Part shown: positions 18,780-27,199 of the stretch, piece by piece | Position numbering within the stretch: the stretch's first letter is position 1 | Layout of the letters: each line of letters opens with the position of its first letter | NCBI RefSeq assembly: GCF_014672835.1 | Contig: NZ_CP060244.1 | Coordinates: forward strand, 447,001 to 511,000 | Direction: 5' to 3' | From: Entomobacter blattae | GTDB lineage: Bacteria > Pseudomonadota > Alphaproteobacteria > Acetobacterales > Acetobacteraceae | Length of the DNA stretch: 64,000 bases | The notes under the pieces: generated by a model | Seen by the model: only the letters and a program-made list of their open reading frames with translations | Database searches by the model: none | What the model was told of the DNA's origin: nothing | Made by a program: the position numbers and the translations under genes

Positions 18780-19131
18780 AGCTCACCCTTTAAAAACCCT
18801 CCCCATATCGGACTGTAACAAAACCTGGTGAGAGCAAGATATGGGGTGTTTACTCTTTATTGTTATTGCATATTTCAAAACTTTATAGCGCGCCTTCGTT
18901 TATGCTGACACCGGATATTCCCAAGGAGTCGTCATATTTCCAAAGAATCATCTGGGCTTAGAATTATCCCTGCTCTCGCTATCATCCCTCCACTCTTTGC
19001 CTCCTGCTGAACTTCTCTTAATAAATAAAGTGTTGTAACTTTATAATGTGGTATATAAGTAAAAAATTATATAGTATTAACAACTATTCCATCTTGCAGA
19101 TTCAAAAGACCATACACAAGGAAGCATAAAA
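18780..19131. other. Intergenic region upstream of asd with long-loop inverted repeat
   Basis: CCCCATATC at 18801-18809 and GATATGGGG at 18838-18846 could form a nine-pair stem with a 28-base loop shortly after the oxygenase stop. It may be a terminator or a regulatory site. The rest is AT-rich and contains a TATAAT at 19042-19047 that could serve asd. No gene is seen. Confidence 0.5.
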
Positions 19132-20175
19132 ATGTCTTATCGTGTTGCCGTTGTTGGTGCGACAGGTGCTGTTGGCAGAGAAATGCTAAAAACCCTGGCA
19201 GAAAGGCAATTTCCTATAAAAGATATTGTAGCCCTTGCTTCCAGCCGCTCGGCAGGGCGTGAAGTTTCCTTTGGTGAAGATAGGGTTCTGAAAGTTCAAA
19301 GCCTCGAAAACTTTGATTTCAAAGGATGGGATGTAGCCTTATTTTCTCCTGGGGCCTCAGTCTCCTCTGTTTATGCGCCAAAAGCAGCTCAGGCAGGCTG
19401 TATTGTTGTTGACAATACCTCCTATTTCCGAATGGAGCCTGATGTTCCCCTCGTTGTGCCAGAGGTCAACCCCGAGGCCCTCAAGAAAATAAAACGAGGT
19501 ATTGTTGCCAACCCCAACTGCTCTACCATACAAATGGTGGTTGCCCTTAAACCCTTGCACGATCTTTTTACCATAAAAAGGGTCGTGGTCTCAACCTATC
19601 AGGCTACCGGAGGCGCTGGAAAGAGTGGCATGGATGAACTCCTTCACCAAACACGGGCCAGCTTGGTAGGAGATGCCATAAAGCCTGAACAATTTACCAA
19701 GCAGATTGCCTTTAACTGTATCCCCCATATCGACCGCTTCATGGAAGATGGCTTTACCAAAGAAGAATGGAAAATGATGGTTGAGACCAAAAAAATTCTC
19801 GACCCGGATATTTCCGTAAGCGCCACCTGTGTACGAGTTCCTGTTTTTATTGGCCATGGTGAATCTGTCAATGTGGAGTTCGAAGATCCAGTTGACCTTG
19901 CCCTGGCCCGCAAAACATTAAATGCTTCGCCAGGGGTTATCCTTCATGATAAAAGGGAAGATGGTGGTTATGTCACCCCCTTGGAATGTGTGGGGGAAGA
20001 TGCTTCGTATGTTTCGCGTTTACGGGTTGACCCAACCGTGAAAAATGGCCTTTCCTTCTGGTGTGTTTCAGACAATTTGCGCAAAGGGGCAGCTTTAAAT
20101 GCCATACAAATTGCCGAGGCTCTTATTGCATTGGATATTCTGGGAAACAAAGAAGCTCAAAAAATCTTTAGTTAA
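19132..20175 (+). CDS. asd: Aspartate-semialdehyde dehydrogenase
   Basis: Asd reduces aspartyl phosphate to aspartate semialdehyde, the branch point to lysine/DAP, threonine and methionine. The NADP-binding loop GATGAVGREML is at residues 10-20. The catalytic Cys130 sits in ANPNCSTIQMV, and HGESVNVEFE carries the conserved His. The 347-residue length is normal. AAGGAAG stands about eight bases before the ATG. It is transcribed alone, or with the phosphatase gene 123 bp downstream. Confidence 0.97.
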   Translation: MSYRVAVVGATGAVGREMLKTLAERQFPIKDIVALASSRSAGREVSFGEDRVLKVQSLENFDFKGWDVALFSPGASVSSVYAPKAAQAGCIVVDNTSYFRMEPDVPLVVPEVNPEALKKIKRGIVANPNCSTIQMVVALKPLHDLFTIKRVVVSTYQATGGAGKSGMDELLHQTRASLVGDAIKPEQFTKQIAFNCIPHIDRFMEDGFTKEEWKMMVETKKILDPDISVSATCVRVPVFIGHGESVNVEFEDPVDLALARKTLNASPGVILHDKREDGGYVTPLECVGEDASYVSRLRVDPTVKNGLSFWCVSDNLRKGAALNAIQIAEALIALDILGNKEAQKIFS

Positions 20176-20298
20176 TGCTCTTTCCCCTGCCCTGGCCCTG
20201 AGAGTAAGCTAGCGCAGTATGCTCCTTTATAGGGGAATAATCCTCAGTTTATTCCCTTTCTTTTCCCTTAAGATCAGCCAATCAACACATCATACGCT

Positions 20299-20961
20299 AT
20301 GTTTAAAGGGCCACTCATTACAAAAAAAGACTATCTGCATGCCTGGAAGGATAGTCTATTTCTCGATCACGCTATTTTTCGGCTTGTCTGGACTAATTTC
20401 TCTCCCGTCATTGAGGAAAAAGTTTACCGTAGTAATCACCCCACGCCAAGACGGCTGAAAAAAATGGCGGAAACCTACCAGCTCAAAACCCTCATCAACC
20501 TGCGCGGACATAGAATGTGCGGCTCAGATGCCCTGTCCCGGCAAGCAAGTCAAGATATAAAGCTTTCCCATATTGATATGGCTTTTGAAAGTCGTGGTGC
20601 CCCTCATAGAGATCGTATTCTGCGTTTTTCAGAAATTTACAAAACGATTGAATTTCCTATGTTAATGCACTGCAAGTCAGGCGCCGATAGAGCCGGTTTA
20701 GCATCCGGACTGGTCATTCTTTTTGAAGGGGGTCGCGCTGCCGATGCCCTTAAGCAACTGCATTGGCAATTCGGGCACTTTAATCGCTCTAGAACTGGCA
20801 TACTTGATGCCTTTTTTTACCACTATATGAATGAGGCAGAAGGAAAAATACCTTTTCTAGAATGGGTTACCTACCACTATAACGAAAAAGCACTTTATCA
20901 TAGCTTTACAACCAGTAAACTCTCTTCTTTCATGGTTGATCGCGTTTTAAAGCGGGAATGA
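20299..20961 (+). CDS. Tyrosine/dual-specificity protein phosphatase-like protein
   Basis: This 220-residue protein has the cysteine-phosphatase P-loop: Cys125 to Arg131 in HCKSGADRAG (CX5R). Upstream, VYRSNHPTPRRLKKM and LKTLINLRGH are typical of the PTP-like family that acts on proteins or on phosphorylated lipids and sugars. A conserved aspartate that would serve as general acid is not certain. No signal peptide is visible. Substrate is unknown. It ends 10 bp before the convergent HTH gene. Confidence 0.8.
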   Translation: MFKGPLITKKDYLHAWKDSLFLDHAIFRLVWTNFSPVIEEKVYRSNHPTPRRLKKMAETYQLKTLINLRGHRMCGSDALSRQASQDIKLSHIDMAFESRGAPHRDRILRFSEIYKTIEFPMLMHCKSGADRAGLASGLVILFEGGRAADALKQLHWQFGHFNRSRTGILDAFFYHYMNEAEGKIPFLEWVTYHYNEKALYHSFTTSKLSSFMVDRVLKRE

Positions 20962-20971
20962 TGGTAACGAA

Positions 20972-21493
20972 TTATTTTATGGACAAGGTCTTTACAAGTT
21001 CAAGGATCTTTTTTCTTATATTCTGATCCTCAATTTTATAGTAAGCCTTTAAAAGATCTATCGTTTCTTTACTTGAAAAAAATAATGTGTCAAATGCATG
21101 CTTATCTTCTACCAAGGTATTTACGGCTCCTTTTCGAGAGAATGATTTTTTCTCCTCATGCACAACCCAGATACCGCTTTGTTGCTCAGTTGAAAGGGAA
21201 GATATATCAAAAGCTTCATGTTCAGCATCTTCAAAAAAGAAGGAGATACCAACCCCTAACACCCTTGATAAATCAAACAAACGTGAAGCACCAACCCGGT
21301 TTATGGCCTTCTCGTATTTTTGCACCTGTTGGAAAGTCAGCCCCAAGGCCTCACCCAATTTTTCTTGCGAGATTCCAAGAAACATTCGCCGTTGGCGAAT
21401 ACGCCTTCCAACATATACATCAATGGGATTAGCGTGTGAGGAGCTATTTTTTACCTTAACAGAAGGGATACGGCCTTTTTTTTCTCTGGTCAT
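20972..21493 (-). CDS. XRE-family HTH transcriptional regulator
   Basis: After a basic N-terminal tail, residues 22-95 form a Cro/CI-type helix-turn-helix with the well-conserved block GRRIRQRRMFLGISQEKLG, then FQQVQKYEKAINRVGASRLF. This is the alphaproteobacterial family of regulators that read ANPIDVxVGxRIR (for example PraR-like proteins in rhizobia). The C-terminal half has no clear domain. It is transcribed away from the S24 repressor-like gene across a 334-bp divergent region. Targets are unknown. Confidence 0.85.
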   Translation of the reverse strand: MTREKKGRIPSVKVKNSSSHANPIDVYVGRRIRQRRMFLGISQEKLGEALGLTFQQVQKYEKAINRVGASRLFDLSRVLGVGISFFFEDAEHEAFDISSLSTEQQSGIWVVHEEKKSFSRKGAVNTLVEDKHAFDTLFFSSKETIDLLKAYYKIEDQNIRKKILELVKTLSIK

Positions 21494-21827
21494 TATTCAC
21501 ACAGGCCATTCATTAGGTTACATTTAAATCTTCTATTCATTTCTTGAAACGCCGCTTTCTGTTCAAGAAAATTTTGAAAATTAGTTTTTGTTAACTTATT
21601 CGTAGTAACTTCAGGTTTTAATAACGGAAGAAGGAAAAAATTCATATTTTACAGCCAGCCCCACCATTCCCTTAAAATTAAAGGTGTTATCTGTTTTTAT
21701 AGATTCGTTAATAGTTTACTATCATAAATCATATAATATATAAAAATGTATTTTTGAAAGCCTTTCTTGATAAATATGCAAAACATATTTCAAAAAATTT
21801 ACAAATATAGTGTAGTTTCTGATTAAT
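21494..21827. other. Divergent AT-rich promoter region between two regulators
   Basis: This 334-bp AT-rich gap separates two HTH regulator genes that point away from each other. It probably contains both promoters and operators, but I could not define a clear operator palindrome. No coding sequence is seen. Confidence 0.5.
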
Positions 21828-22607
21828 ATGTCTCACAACATTATTACCCACGCCAAAGCTACGGTGGAAAAGACGCAATCAGATATCCAAGCTCATGAAC
21901 GCGTAGCGCGTTTGCGCCAGGCCGTAAAAAACGCGGGCGGTAACCTTAAGGTTGCCCAACTCAGCGGAATTCCCCTTAGTACATTAAATAGTTATATGAG
22001 TGGGCGCGACTTCAAGCTTTCTACAGCTATTGAATTATGTAAAATTTGCAATATCACAATAGAATGGCTTGCCACAGGTAAAGCTATTCCAGACACTACC
22101 TTTCCGCAGCAATCTCCCCAGCCAGTCAATGTCCATATGATGCATTACGGCTTCAATCCCACAACAATTCAAGCACCTGAAGGGTATACGAATATCCCCT
22201 ATTACAAAATCTCTTCGGCCGTTTATACTGATATTATAACTCGTACAAACGTGCATGGTTATTGCCATTTTCAGCAAAACTGGCTTGATAGTACAATACC
22301 TCGTCCGCCAAACAGTTTATTAGCGTTAACAGGATTAGGGCAAACTATGGAACCGACCTTGCGCCATCATGATATTTTACTGATTGATACAACGAGTACC
22401 CAAATCGTAGATGGCGCCATCTATACGCTTGTGGTCAACAACACTATTTTAGTAAAGCGGCTTATTTTATTAGCCTCGGGAGAAATACGCTTGATGAATG
22501 ACAATGATCGCTACCCCTCCCAGGTAATCTCTACAGCGCCAACAGAGAGTTTTCCTTTACCAAACATTTTAGGGCAAGCAGTATGGCATTCTGGACTTTT
22601 GCTTTAA
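21828..22607 (+). CDS. XRE/S24 repressor-like protein with Thr at the nucleophile position
   Basis: The N-terminal HTH (about residues 25-88) reads VAQLSGIPLSTLNSYMSG, as in phage CI-type repressors. The C-terminal half (about 120-259) is an S24/LexA-like domain. The expected catalytic Ser of GDSMEPT is Thr173 here (GLGQTMEPT), while the lysine is present as Lys210 (TILVKRLIL). With no obvious Ala-Gly cleavage site it may dimerise without self-cleavage. It resembles chromosomal, not phage-linked, members, as no phage genes are nearby. A TTTTTT terminator follows. Confidence 0.8.
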   Translation: MSHNIITHAKATVEKTQSDIQAHERVARLRQAVKNAGGNLKVAQLSGIPLSTLNSYMSGRDFKLSTAIELCKICNITIEWLATGKAIPDTTFPQQSPQPVNVHMMHYGFNPTTIQAPEGYTNIPYYKISSAVYTDIITRTNVHGYCHFQQNWLDSTIPRPPNSLLALTGLGQTMEPTLRHHDILLIDTTSTQIVDGAIYTLVVNNTILVKRLILLASGEIRLMNDNDRYPSQVISTAPTESFPLPNILGQAVWHSGLLL

Positions 22608-22652
22608 CAAACAGTACAATCCTCAGCAAAAACCTCTCACCATAATCACAAC

Positions 22653-22673
22653 CCCATTAACAATGGGTTTTTT
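22653..22673 (+). terminator. Intrinsic terminator after the S24 repressor gene
   Basis: CCCATT (22653-22658) and AATGGG (22662-22667) form a short hairpin directly followed by six T residues on the plus strand. Confidence 0.7.
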
Positions 22674-22803
22674 ATATGAAAGCTACTCAAGATATAACCT
22701 ATCTCCCCTAGTGGGAGCCTTATAAACCTGCTAGTGTTTGATTATCTTTATCTCCTTTCAATGAGAATAAGACTGTTTTTTCCGTACAGGAAGCGCTCCG
22801 TCT

Positions 22804-23622
22804 ATGGATCCTACGCTATCATCTGCACCGCAACCTCTTTCAAGAAAACCAAAAACACCTCCAACGCGTCTTGCGTTTGTTGCCGCTCCTACCCCCCTTG
22901 CCCAACAATATAGAAAGAAATTTACAGCCCTTTATGGCAACTTCGCACCAGAAGAGGCAGAAGTTATTATCAGTATTGGGGGTGACGGCTTTATGCTGGA
23001 AACCTTACACAAGAATTTTTTTCTTTCCCTTCCCGTTTACGGGGTTAATAGTGGTTCCGTAGGCTTCCTTATGAACCCCCCATTTTTTGAAAATCTTCCC
23101 CAACGCCTGGTTAATTCACAAGAATCATTTCTTCATCCCTTGCGTATGTACGCCGTAAGCGCTTCGGGTACGGTAGAGGAAGCCTTGGCCCTCAATGACG
23201 TTTACCTGTTCCGGCAAACCCGCCAAACAGCCAAAATAAAAATTACAGTCGATAATACGGTTAGGCTTGAAGAACTAGTGGCAGATGGGGTACTTATAGC
23301 AACCCCTGCGGGCTCTACGGCCTATAATCTCTCCAGTCATGGCCCGATTGTTCCCCTCTCTGCAGAGCTCTTACCGTTAACTCCCATTAGTGCCTTTAGA
23401 CCGAGGAGATGGAGAGGGGCTCTTTTACCTTCTTCATCAGATGTAGAATTCACTGTCTTAGAGCCTGAAAAACGCCCTGTTGCGGCCGTAGCTGATTTTA
23501 CAGAAATCAGAAATGTCGTAACCGTGGGCGTCAAAGAAGATAAAAGCGCCTATATCAGCGTACTCTTTGACCAAAACCATAGTTTGGCAGAAAGAATTAT
23601 TGCCGAACAATTTACCGTTTAA
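22804..23622 (+). CDS. nadK: NAD kinase
   Basis: This cytoplasmic enzyme phosphorylates NAD+ to NADP+. The signature SIGGDGFMLETLH gives the catalytic GGDG, with NDVYLFRQTRQTAKIKI and the TPAGSTAYNLSSHGPIVP nucleotide-binding block after it. At 272 residues it is slightly longer than usual because of a Pro-rich N-terminus. The ribosome site is weak. Its stop codon lies inside a long palindrome shared with the ctrA 3' region. Confidence 0.95.
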   Translation: MDPTLSSAPQPLSRKPKTPPTRLAFVAAPTPLAQQYRKKFTALYGNFAPEEAEVIISIGGDGFMLETLHKNFFLSLPVYGVNSGSVGFLMNPPFFENLPQRLVNSQESFLHPLRMYAVSASGTVEEALALNDVYLFRQTRQTAKIKITVDNTVRLEELVADGVLIATPAGSTAYNLSSHGPIVPLSAELLPLTPISAFRPRRWRGALLPSSSDVEFTVLEPEKRPVAAVADFTEIRNVVTVGVKEDKSAYISVLFDQNHSLAERIIAEQFTV

Positions 23623-23648
23623 ACCTTGCTTATTAAGGTTTAAACGGT
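23614..23648. terminator. Perfect 14-bp-stem palindrome across the nadK stop codon
   Basis: ACCGTTTAAACCTT (23614-23627) and AAGGTTTAAACGGT (23635-23648) are exact inverted copies separated by GCTTATT. The stop codon TAA of nadK is within the left arm. It lacks a T-run, so it may serve as a bidirectional transcription or mRNA-3'-end barrier between convergent nadK and ctrA. Confidence 0.65.
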
Positions 23649-23689
23649 CATGTTCTCATGTCATAAAAGTTAAGGAAAGACCTCTCTTC

Positions 23690-24430
23690 CTAATCGGCTT
23701 CCATGGAAAGCGAAGAAGACAGCTGTTGGGCATCACGTTTTTTGTAAGGGTAACGCATGGCATTTTCCTCTCTTAGCATATAGCCTCGGCCCCATAGGGT
23801 GGTGATGGCGTTATGCAAACCCACTTGTTGCATTTTTTTCCTGATTTTACAGATAAAAACGTCAACAATCTTTATTTCGGGCTCATCCATTCCCCCATAA
23901 AGATGATTCAAAAAAGTCTCTTTACTGAGAACAGTCCCTTTCCTGAGCATAAGCAATTCAAGAATAGCACTTTCTTTCCCAGTAAGGTGCAAGGGCATAT
24001 CACCAATAGCGGCTTCTTTGGTGTTAAGGTTGAGATGGACATCTCCCACCTTTAAAACAGATTCACTAAACCCATGAAATCTGCGCAAAACAGCCTGTAC
24101 CCGTGCCACCAACTCTACCGAGGCAAAAGGTTTGACCAGATAATCATCTGCACCAGCGGCAAAAACACCTACCTTGATCTGAGCTTTATCCACTGATGAG
24201 AGGCATATGATAGGACTATCAATCTGACAGCCCCTGATCTTTCTAATCAGGTCCTCACCAAGAGTATCTTCGGTCAGATCAACGATTATGACATCATAGT
24301 CATAATATTTAATTCTTTCCAGACCTTCCTGATTGGTCGAACAGCACTCTACTACGAAACCTACCAAATCAAGCGCCTTAGAGACTGAGTGCTGCATCGC
24401 AAGATCATCTTCTACGAGCAGAATACGCAT
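23690..24430 (-). CDS. ctrA: CtrA-type cell-cycle response regulator
   Basis: This OmpR-type DNA-binding response regulator is the alphaproteobacterial cell-cycle master regulator family. The receiver has the acidic pair in VEDD, the phospho-acceptor Asp51 (VIIVDLTEDT) and Lys100 (YLVKPF). The C-terminal domain is highly CtrA-like: LTGKESAILELLMLRKGT then LYGGMDEPEIKIVDVFICKI. In contrast the receiver is more diverged than usual, and the final residues (LSMEAD) lack the two terminal alanines known in Caulobacter CtrA as a ClpXP signal. It is transcribed convergently with nadK. Confidence 0.85.
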   Translation of the reverse strand: MRILLVEDDLAMQHSVSKALDLVGFVVECCSTNQEGLERIKYYDYDVIIVDLTEDTLGEDLIRKIRGCQIDSPIICLSSVDKAQIKVGVFAAGADDYLVKPFASVELVARVQAVLRRFHGFSESVLKVGDVHLNLNTKEAAIGDMPLHLTGKESAILELLMLRKGTVLSKETFLNHLYGGMDEPEIKIVDVFICKIRKKMQQVGLHNAITTLWGRGYMLREENAMRYPYKKRDAQQLSSSLSMEAD

Positions 24431-24663
24431 AATTGCTACCTTAGATTGTATTTATAATATTTTATATTCTGATATTAAGAAAAAATCTATAAAAAAAATT
24501 AAAAAACAACAATTATTTCGCTTAATAAATGTGTTTGTACTAAATTAGCAACAATATTGAGTTTACACCGTATTATTATATAAAAAATAAATTTTACCAA
24601 TAAATATAATATTATTAACGAACCTTAAAGTAATAATAACCCATTTCACAAAAAAAACAGAAA

Positions 24664-25113
24664 TTAATTCTTATTTTTTTTATGCTTTCCGCTTATTTTC
24701 TTTATTACTAAATTCATAATACTTTTTAAAAGAAAACGCCCAAGTGGCCCTGCAGTTGCACCTAAAAATGCAGTAAAGGCCAAAGACTCTTTAAAGCCAT
24801 CCCAGGCGTTATCCCTTTGCTTCAACACCATAACTTCAGCTTCCGAGGCTTTTTTATTTCGAGCAAGAAAAATAAAAAATACAGCGACAATACCATCAAA
24901 AAACAACACAATGAGAGCTGCAAGCCAAGCGGGCAAATATAAAACGCTCATCATAACAGTCCAGAATAAGGCATGAAGAGAAATAAGAAAAAACACGCCA
25001 AACACAGCTGCTACACAACAATACAACCCTTGCTGACCTATTCGGAACCCCGAATATTTTAAATACTCTAACTGAGAGTCTATAACAGATTTACCCTGCT
25101 CTATTACCTTCAT
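24664..25113 (-). CDS. Small membrane protein, phage holin (DUF1469)-like
   Basis: This protein of 149 residues has two hydrophobic helices (about 30-55 and 60-85, YCCVAAVFGVFFLISLHALF and LAALIVLFFDGIVAVFFIF) and a basic C-terminus of KHKKNKN. An amphipathic N-terminal helix precedes them. The pattern fits the phage-holin-family/YqjE-like DUF1469 proteins that are common in Proteobacteria chromosomes. A GAAGGAA site is before the ATG. It lies in an AT-rich island with no clear partners. Confidence 0.6.
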   Translation of the reverse strand: MKVIEQGKSVIDSQLEYLKYSGFRIGQQGLYCCVAAVFGVFFLISLHALFWTVMMSVLYLPAWLAALIVLFFDGIVAVFFIFLARNKKASEAEVMVLKQRDNAWDGFKESLAFTAFLGATAGPLGRFLLKSIMNLVIKKISGKHKKNKN

Positions 25114-25138
25114 TTCGGCGTTCCTTCACTTTATTCTG

Positions 25139-25459
25139 TCAATCAATGGGTAGCCAGAAGCCTGTCTTATCCCAACACAGCATAACGTTGATAAAATAGA
25201 GTTTCACGAGTAGCAATCTATCTTCAGAAATAATTTTATATGTATTTTTAGTGCATATTATTAACTCTATTTCAACCACACCTGTCAATAAGCCAGAAAT
25301 CACACGGCCTGCCTTGCCAAACCATTTCTGTTTTCGTTTGTTTTTATTAAAGTTTTTAACTGAACCACCATAAAATCTGCCCTGATAACCCTTTCTATAG
25401 AGGAAAGCAGCTTGCCTTTTTGTGGGGATGTCGATAGGTTGAAGTATGGCTATTTTTTT
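25139..25459 (-). pseudogene. Start-less open frame upstream of the holin-like gene
   Basis: An open frame of about 106 codons lies 25 bp upstream of the holin-like gene on the same strand but has no ATG, and its only usable starts (GTG, TTG) are deep inside. It translates to a basic segment (NKNKRKQKWFGKAGRVISG) and ends CWDKTGFWLPID. I do not recognise it. It may be a decayed gene, or chance in this AT-rich 448-bp gap, which otherwise shows nothing. Confidence 0.3.
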
Positions 25460-25561
25460 CTATTTAGGCCATGCTTTTCTATATAATTTATTTTTCTATA
25501 TAACTTATAAAGATTAAGTATTTTGCATAAAATATAAAACACCATAATAAAACTGGTTAGT

Positions 25562-26677
25562 ATGTTACCCCGCTTTTCCCGCTTTTTATTTTCTTTTTCT
25601 CTTCTCTCTTCTCTCTTTTCCACACAGGTTGCTGCCTCTCGTACCAAAAAAACAAGCGATAGCCCCATCAAAGTCATGACGATTAGCGGAGCCTTGCAGG
25701 AAGCCCAACGGCTAAGTCTTTTTTTGCCATTTACGACCCTTCATTCTTCCCCCCGTCTTAATATCGCAACATGGTCTGGTCAGCTGGAGGTTCTCCAAGA
25801 TATCATTATTCATGGGAAAAATGCCGCCGATCTTGTTATGATGGATGAAAGTGACATTGATATCGCCTGCCAAAAAGGGCTTTTGATCCAAATGGATCAA
25901 TTCACCAACACAGCTCTCCCGGAAAGCAGCCCTAAACATCCTTCCTCCACGCCAGATAATGCGCTTGCCAGTACCATTTCGCCGTGCATCATTAAAAATA
26001 CAGCCGTACCCATTCATCTTGTCTTAAGTTGGGATACAAAACGTTTTAACCGGAAGCCTAACTGGCGGGATTTTTGGGATATTAGCCGAAATCCAGGTCG
26101 TAGAGGCCTTTTTAAAGGCGCTAAAGGAACCCTGGAAATTGCCTTGCTGGCTGATAACGTTGCCCCAGAAGATATCTACGCCGTGCTCTCAACATCTGCT
26201 GGTGTAAGAAGGGCTTTTCGGAAATTGAACCAAATTCGACCTTACATTAGTTGGTGGTCTTCTTATACTGATTCCCTTACCCTTCTGCGAGAAGGACAGG
26301 TTTTAATGACCAGTGCGGCTGCAGAAGAAATAGAGGCTTATAATGTAAATGCTCAAAATAAATTAGGCATCCAGAAAAACGAAAGCCTTGTTACAAACCT
26401 GGCCTGGAGCGTTCCGGCCCCTTACGGGCGCCCGCTGGCATCAGGCCTTGATAATGTCGTAACGTTTATTTCCGCACCCCGCCAGCAAACCTTGTTCAAC
26501 AAGCTGTTTACACTCTCTACCAAAGCTGCTGACAAAGACCCCCCTTCAATTGAAAAGCCAGATCATACTACCACCAAGAAGCTCTTACCCCCGTCTTTTC
26601 AAATCGATCAAAATTTCTGGCAAAACCATTATAGTGACCTTCAAAGAAGGTTTATGGTATGGTTTTCTTCTCCTTAA
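25562..26677 (+). CDS. PotD-like periplasmic solute-binding protein, orphan
   Basis: A signal peptide (LFSFSLLSSLFSTQVAAS) leads to a substrate-binding protein of the polyamine/Fe type. The tract NWRDFWDISRNPGRRGLFKG and then GVAPEDIYAVLS-like sequence plus IRPYISWWSS are typical of spermidine/putrescine-binding proteins (PotD/PotF). At 371 residues the length is normal. No ABC permease or ATPase is next to it, so it must use transporter parts encoded elsewhere or be a remnant system. The ligand cannot be deduced. Confidence 0.85.
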   Translation: MLPRFSRFLFSFSLLSSLFSTQVAASRTKKTSDSPIKVMTISGALQEAQRLSLFLPFTTLHSSPRLNIATWSGQLEVLQDIIIHGKNAADLVMMDESDIDIACQKGLLIQMDQFTNTALPESSPKHPSSTPDNALASTISPCIIKNTAVPIHLVLSWDTKRFNRKPNWRDFWDISRNPGRRGLFKGAKGTLEIALLADNVAPEDIYAVLSTSAGVRRAFRKLNQIRPYISWWSSYTDSLTLLREGQVLMTSAAAEEIEAYNVNAQNKLGIQKNESLVTNLAWSVPAPYGRPLASGLDNVVTFISAPRQQTLFNKLFTLSTKAADKDPPSIEKPDHTTTKKLLPPSFQIDQNFWQNHYSDLQRRFMVWFSSP

Positions 26678-26718
26678 AAAATCCAGTTTAAAAATTCCTT
26701 TAGTCCTGATCCCCTGTT

Positions 26719-27186
26719 ATGTCTGAACCTTTTTTCTGGCGTTCCCGTTCTTTAGAGCAGCTGAGTAGGGAGGAATGGGAATCCCTATGTGACCGATGTG
26801 GTCAATGCTGTTTACATAAGCTTAGAGATGAAGAAACAGAAAAGATCCACTACACAGAGGTTTCGTGTTTTTTGCTGAACACCAAAACAGGCCAATGTCG
26901 CCACTACTCTCGTCGACATAATTATGTTCCTGATTGTATCGAGCTCACTCCTGAAAACCTGAAAACCATAGACTGGCTTCCCCCCACCTGTGCCTACCGA
27001 CTCCTGCAAGAAGGCCAAGACCTTCCCCCCTGGCATCCTCTTATTTCGGGCAGGATAGACTCAGTTATTGAAGCGGGGATATCTGTAAAAGGGCGCTGTA
27101 TTAGCGAACACCACGCAGGCCCATTAGAGGATCATATCGTTACCTGGCCCCACAGAAAAAAAACCCAGAAGAAAAAAAAGACCTAA
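26719..27186 (+). CDS. YcgN family cysteine-cluster protein
   Basis: The 155-residue protein has the UPF0260/YcgN cysteine pattern: CDRCGQCCLHK near residue 24, then CRHYSRR, CIELTPEN and CAYRLL. These cysteines probably bind an Fe-S cluster or zinc. It is cytoplasmic with a Lys-rich tail (HRKKTQKKKKT). Function is unknown. It lies 42 bp after the solute-binding gene and 14 bp before the YgjP-like gene, so the three may be cotranscribed. Confidence 0.88.
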   Translation: MSEPFFWRSRSLEQLSREEWESLCDRCGQCCLHKLRDEETEKIHYTEVSCFLLNTKTGQCRHYSRRHNYVPDCIELTPENLKTIDWLPPTCAYRLLQEGQDLPPWHPLISGRIDSVIEAGISVKGRCISEHHAGPLEDHIVTWPHRKKTQKKKKT

Positions 27187-27199
27187 CATTCCTCTGCAT

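Noticed and set aside
24615-24628. TTAA-N6-TTAA near the holin-like gene and ctrA
   Set aside because: The spacing is six, not seven, and the DNA is so AT-rich that such pairs are expected by chance.
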